Positions 63,201 through 64,000 of a DNA stretch of 64,000 bases are shown piece after piece. The translations under genes were made by a program, and so were the position numbers. Position 1 is the first letter of the stretch. The number at the start of each line of letters is the position of its first letter. The stretch is from the NCBI RefSeq assembly GCF_000325705.1, contig NC_019904.1, positions 1,558,001 to 1,622,000 on the forward strand. The letters are read 5' to 3'. Source of the DNA: Echinicola vietnamensis DSM 17526 (GTDB lineage Bacteria > Bacteroidota > Bacteroidia > Cytophagales > Cyclobacteriaceae). A model generated the notes under the pieces. That model worked only from the letters and a program-made list of their open reading frames with translations. It was not told the origin of the DNA and did no database searches.

Positions 63201-63346
63201 TTCCACTTGCATTAAAAGGCGGTGAGCCAGGCAATGAAATTCAAAGCCCTATGGCGGTAGTCATTTTAGGAGGGTTGTTGTCTGCAACCTTACTAAATCT
63301 TCTGGTCATTCCTTGTGTATATGGATTGATTCCGCCCAAAAAATAA
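60266..63346 (+). CDS. Heavy-metal RND efflux permease (CusA/CzcA family)
   Basis: 1026 residues, full length. Start LNKILSISLQNRLFVLLGAV. The DVFPDLTAPTVTILTEAHGM and the helix-4 block LGGMAIAIGALVDDAIIDVE (double Asp) are hallmarks of HME-RND pumps, as is GRAELDEHAQGVNAAEIDV. It is driven by the proton gradient and exports metal from periplasm and cytoplasm. The particular metal (Cu/Ag or Co/Zn/Cd) cannot be told safely. It starts 13 nt after the adaptor gene. Confidence 0.93.
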   Translation: MLNKILSISLQNRLFVLLGAVVLSVAGIYIARDMNVDVFPDLTAPTVTILTEAHGMESEEVEKLVTYPLETAMNGSPDVRRIRSSSAAGISIVWVEFEWGTDIYRARQIVSERIPMVRENLPSGVGSPTMAPISSIMGEVMLLGVRSDSLSSMELRTLADWTIRPRIKSIGGIANVIVIGGDYKQYQVLANPEKLKYYDVSLGELLEKVQESNVNVPGGFLNEYGNQYIIKGNGRAYSVEHLEEAVVKNVNGQSIKVKDVATVQIGAADKIGDGSLNADPAIILTVSKQPNVNTLELTNRLDEAIADLNNTLPESVEIKSHIFRQANFIDASIDNLNQTLLEGAFFVAIVLFVFLMNWRTTVISLVAIPVSLLVSIIVLKLLGYTINTMSLGGMAIAIGALVDDAIIDVENVFKRLRENIRKPKPEQLPVITVVKDASIEIRSSIIIATLIIIVSFVPLFFLSGMEGRLLQPLGIAFITSVLTSLIVAVTVTPVLCSYLLKSEKVLSKQAEGTKVERWLQARYSGTLERVLKFPKTVIGLTVGAFIISLILLTQLGRSFLPEFNEGSLVISAVGVPGMSLEESNNNGKLIEQLLLEMPEVDVVTRRTGRAELDEHAQGVNAAEIDVPFTLDGKTKEQFFEEVRTKLSVVPGVNITLGQPIAHRIDHMLSGTRANIAIKVFGDDLQRLFELGKSVETNIKSIEGIADVAVDQQIEVPQIRITPKRQMLAAYGMSVGGLMEQVDVAFAGEKAGEIYEGQQYFDLIVRFQKQSRNRIDAIENALIALPNGGEITLDQLADVKSVSSPNTISRENVKRKIVVAANVQGRDLHGVVNEIQEIVNTNIDLPEGYRVEYGGQFESEAKASQMLMITAVIAILIIFLLLYFEFKDVKLSFIVLINLPLALIGGILIVYFTSGIISIAATIGFISLFGIATRNGILLVSRYEDLKKEGLLGFELLKTGALDRLNPILMTAFTTGLALIPLALKGGEPGNEIQSPMAVVILGGLLSATLLNLLVIPCVYGLIPPKK

Positions 63347-63360
63347 TCGTCCTCTTAAAT

Positions 63361-63402
63361 TTTCAGCCGTCTATCCTTTTATTTAAGGATAGACGGCTGA
63401 AA
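63361..63402 (+). terminator. Terminator of the metal efflux operon
   Basis: TTTCAGCCGTCTATCCTT and its exact complement form an 18-bp stem with a 6-nt loop, 15 bp after the permease stop. The T-run is weak but the stem is very stable. It ends 12 bp before direct repeat copy 2. Confidence 0.8.
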
Positions 63403-63414
63403 TCCTTTACAATG

Positions 63415-64000
63415 ACCAACTCAACAACCTCAAATCCTCCACCAAATGGTTCAAGTTCAGTCCAGCCAGCTCCCTAAAACAGGATTAAAGGATATTATTT
63501 GAGCTTGAGGTATTTTGGAAGGACCTCAATATCCCGGCAATTTTCTCCGGCCTGGAAATTTTATGAATGCAGCCTATGCTTAAATCAAATTTTTAGATTT
63601 AAGCATAGCATAAAGCCCCTCTAACAATCGTAAATCCCGTAGAAAAAGGTTCGACATTTGTTCAATAGAGGCTACTTAAGGAAACGGAAAATTAGTCTGT
63701 TTCCTTTTTTTCTACACTAAAGTGTCTTAAAGTACAGCGTGTTGTGTTAAAATGGATAGGGTTCGATAATTATCGTATGACACCCTCTTTTTTTGCTTCT
63801 ATTATACAACACCTGTCTTAAGGACTATTCTAACACATGTTTTACGGTTCAATTTCCGCTAAAGGATTTCTGCACACATCTCCTCCCTGGGGTATGGCCA
63901 TGGACCTTTGCAACCATGTAAAGAAAATTTAAAATAGTTGTAGCTTCGTCTTCATCGACTTTGATGTGATTTTTCGCCAGGATTGCAATGGCATGCTTTG
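63415..64000. repeat. Direct repeat copy 2, cut by the window edge
   Basis: Second copy of the 54477-55060 repeat, with the same 13-bp inverted repeat (63574-63608) and the same small gene in minus orientation. Between the two copies lies the recombinase and metal efflux cassette. The repeat reaches the last base of the window, so its full length and a possible second recombinase lie outside. No other gene in 63415-63848. Confidence 0.85.
63849..64000 (-). CDS. Second copy of the small recombinase-associated protein (partial)
   Basis: The frame enters from the right edge and reads KHAIAILAKNHIKVDEDEA, then TTILNFLYMVAKVHGHTPG, like the gene at 54903. One extra G near 63890 shifts the frame, so the end is RRCVQKSFSGN instead of the Gln/Arg-Asn-Pro-Leu version of copy 1. 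The stop is at 63849. Whether the indel is harmful is unclear. Confidence 0.6.
   Translation of the reverse strand, partial: KHAIAILAKNHIKVDEDEATTILNFLYMVAKVHGHTPGRRCVQKSFSGN

Noticed and set aside
1..64000. CRISPR array, tRNA or rRNA genes
   Set aside because: No regularly spaced short repeats and no tRNA- or rRNA-like sequence was noticed on either strand.

Overview
The window comes from a member of the Bacteroidota, probably of the Cytophagia/Flavobacteriia side. The evidence is a Bacteroides-type conjugation operon (TraE-TraN), an RteC-like protein, a SusC/SusD pair under FecI/FecR control, a secreted giant protein with a type IX secretion (T9SS) tail, and promoters with the TAnnTTTG -7 element. 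Most of it reads as accessory DNA. The tra block is visibly more GC-rich than its surroundings.

Layout. (1) 1-2362: the first two genes of a Qat anti-phage system, qatA and a cut qatB, on the minus strand and running off the left edge. (2) 2611-14925: a tightly packed minus-strand conjugation operon, closed by a strong terminator. It holds an RteC-family protein, two small proteins, traE, a small unknown, traF, the VirB4-like traG, three tandem paralogous secreted proteins, and traJ-K-L-M-N. The last gene carries a textbook -1 frameshift heptamer. (3) 15049-25831: a LytTR membrane regulator facing away from the tra genes, a 1718-residue T9SS esterase/beta-helix protein, three tandem near-identical lipoproteins, a MocR regulator, and a small secreted peptide whose shared upstream region has paired operator-like repeats. 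(4) 25837-35964: sigma factor, FecR, SusC, SusD and a TlpA-like thioredoxin. A complete IS4-family element with a 9-bp target duplication sits exactly at the susC start codon. (5) 36136-43886: a mobilization module (coiled-coil membrane protein, VirD4-type coupling protein, relaxase, accessory Mob protein, hairpin-rich oriT candidate), a DUF2726 nuclease-like protein with a membrane partner, and a gene fragment fused to a broken CBM9/DUF5916 gene.

(6) 44399-54314: a stress/efflux regulon made of an RND tripartite pump, a ChrA-type transporter, a Fe/Mn superoxide dismutase and an OmpR/histidine-kinase pair. The same 18-bp box precedes the pump operon, the dismutase and the two-component genes, so I infer one autoregulated regulon. 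(7) 54477-64000: a large serine recombinase and a histidine-rich heavy-metal efflux cassette (CusC/B/A type), bracketed by two direct repeats about 8.94 kb apart. The second repeat is cut by the right edge.

The tra operon and the mob module lie in the same orientation and complement each other (secretion channel versus relaxase plus coupling protein). They may be two parts of one integrative element carrying the 15-36 kb genes and Qat as cargo; this is inference. No tRNA, rRNA or CRISPR array was seen.
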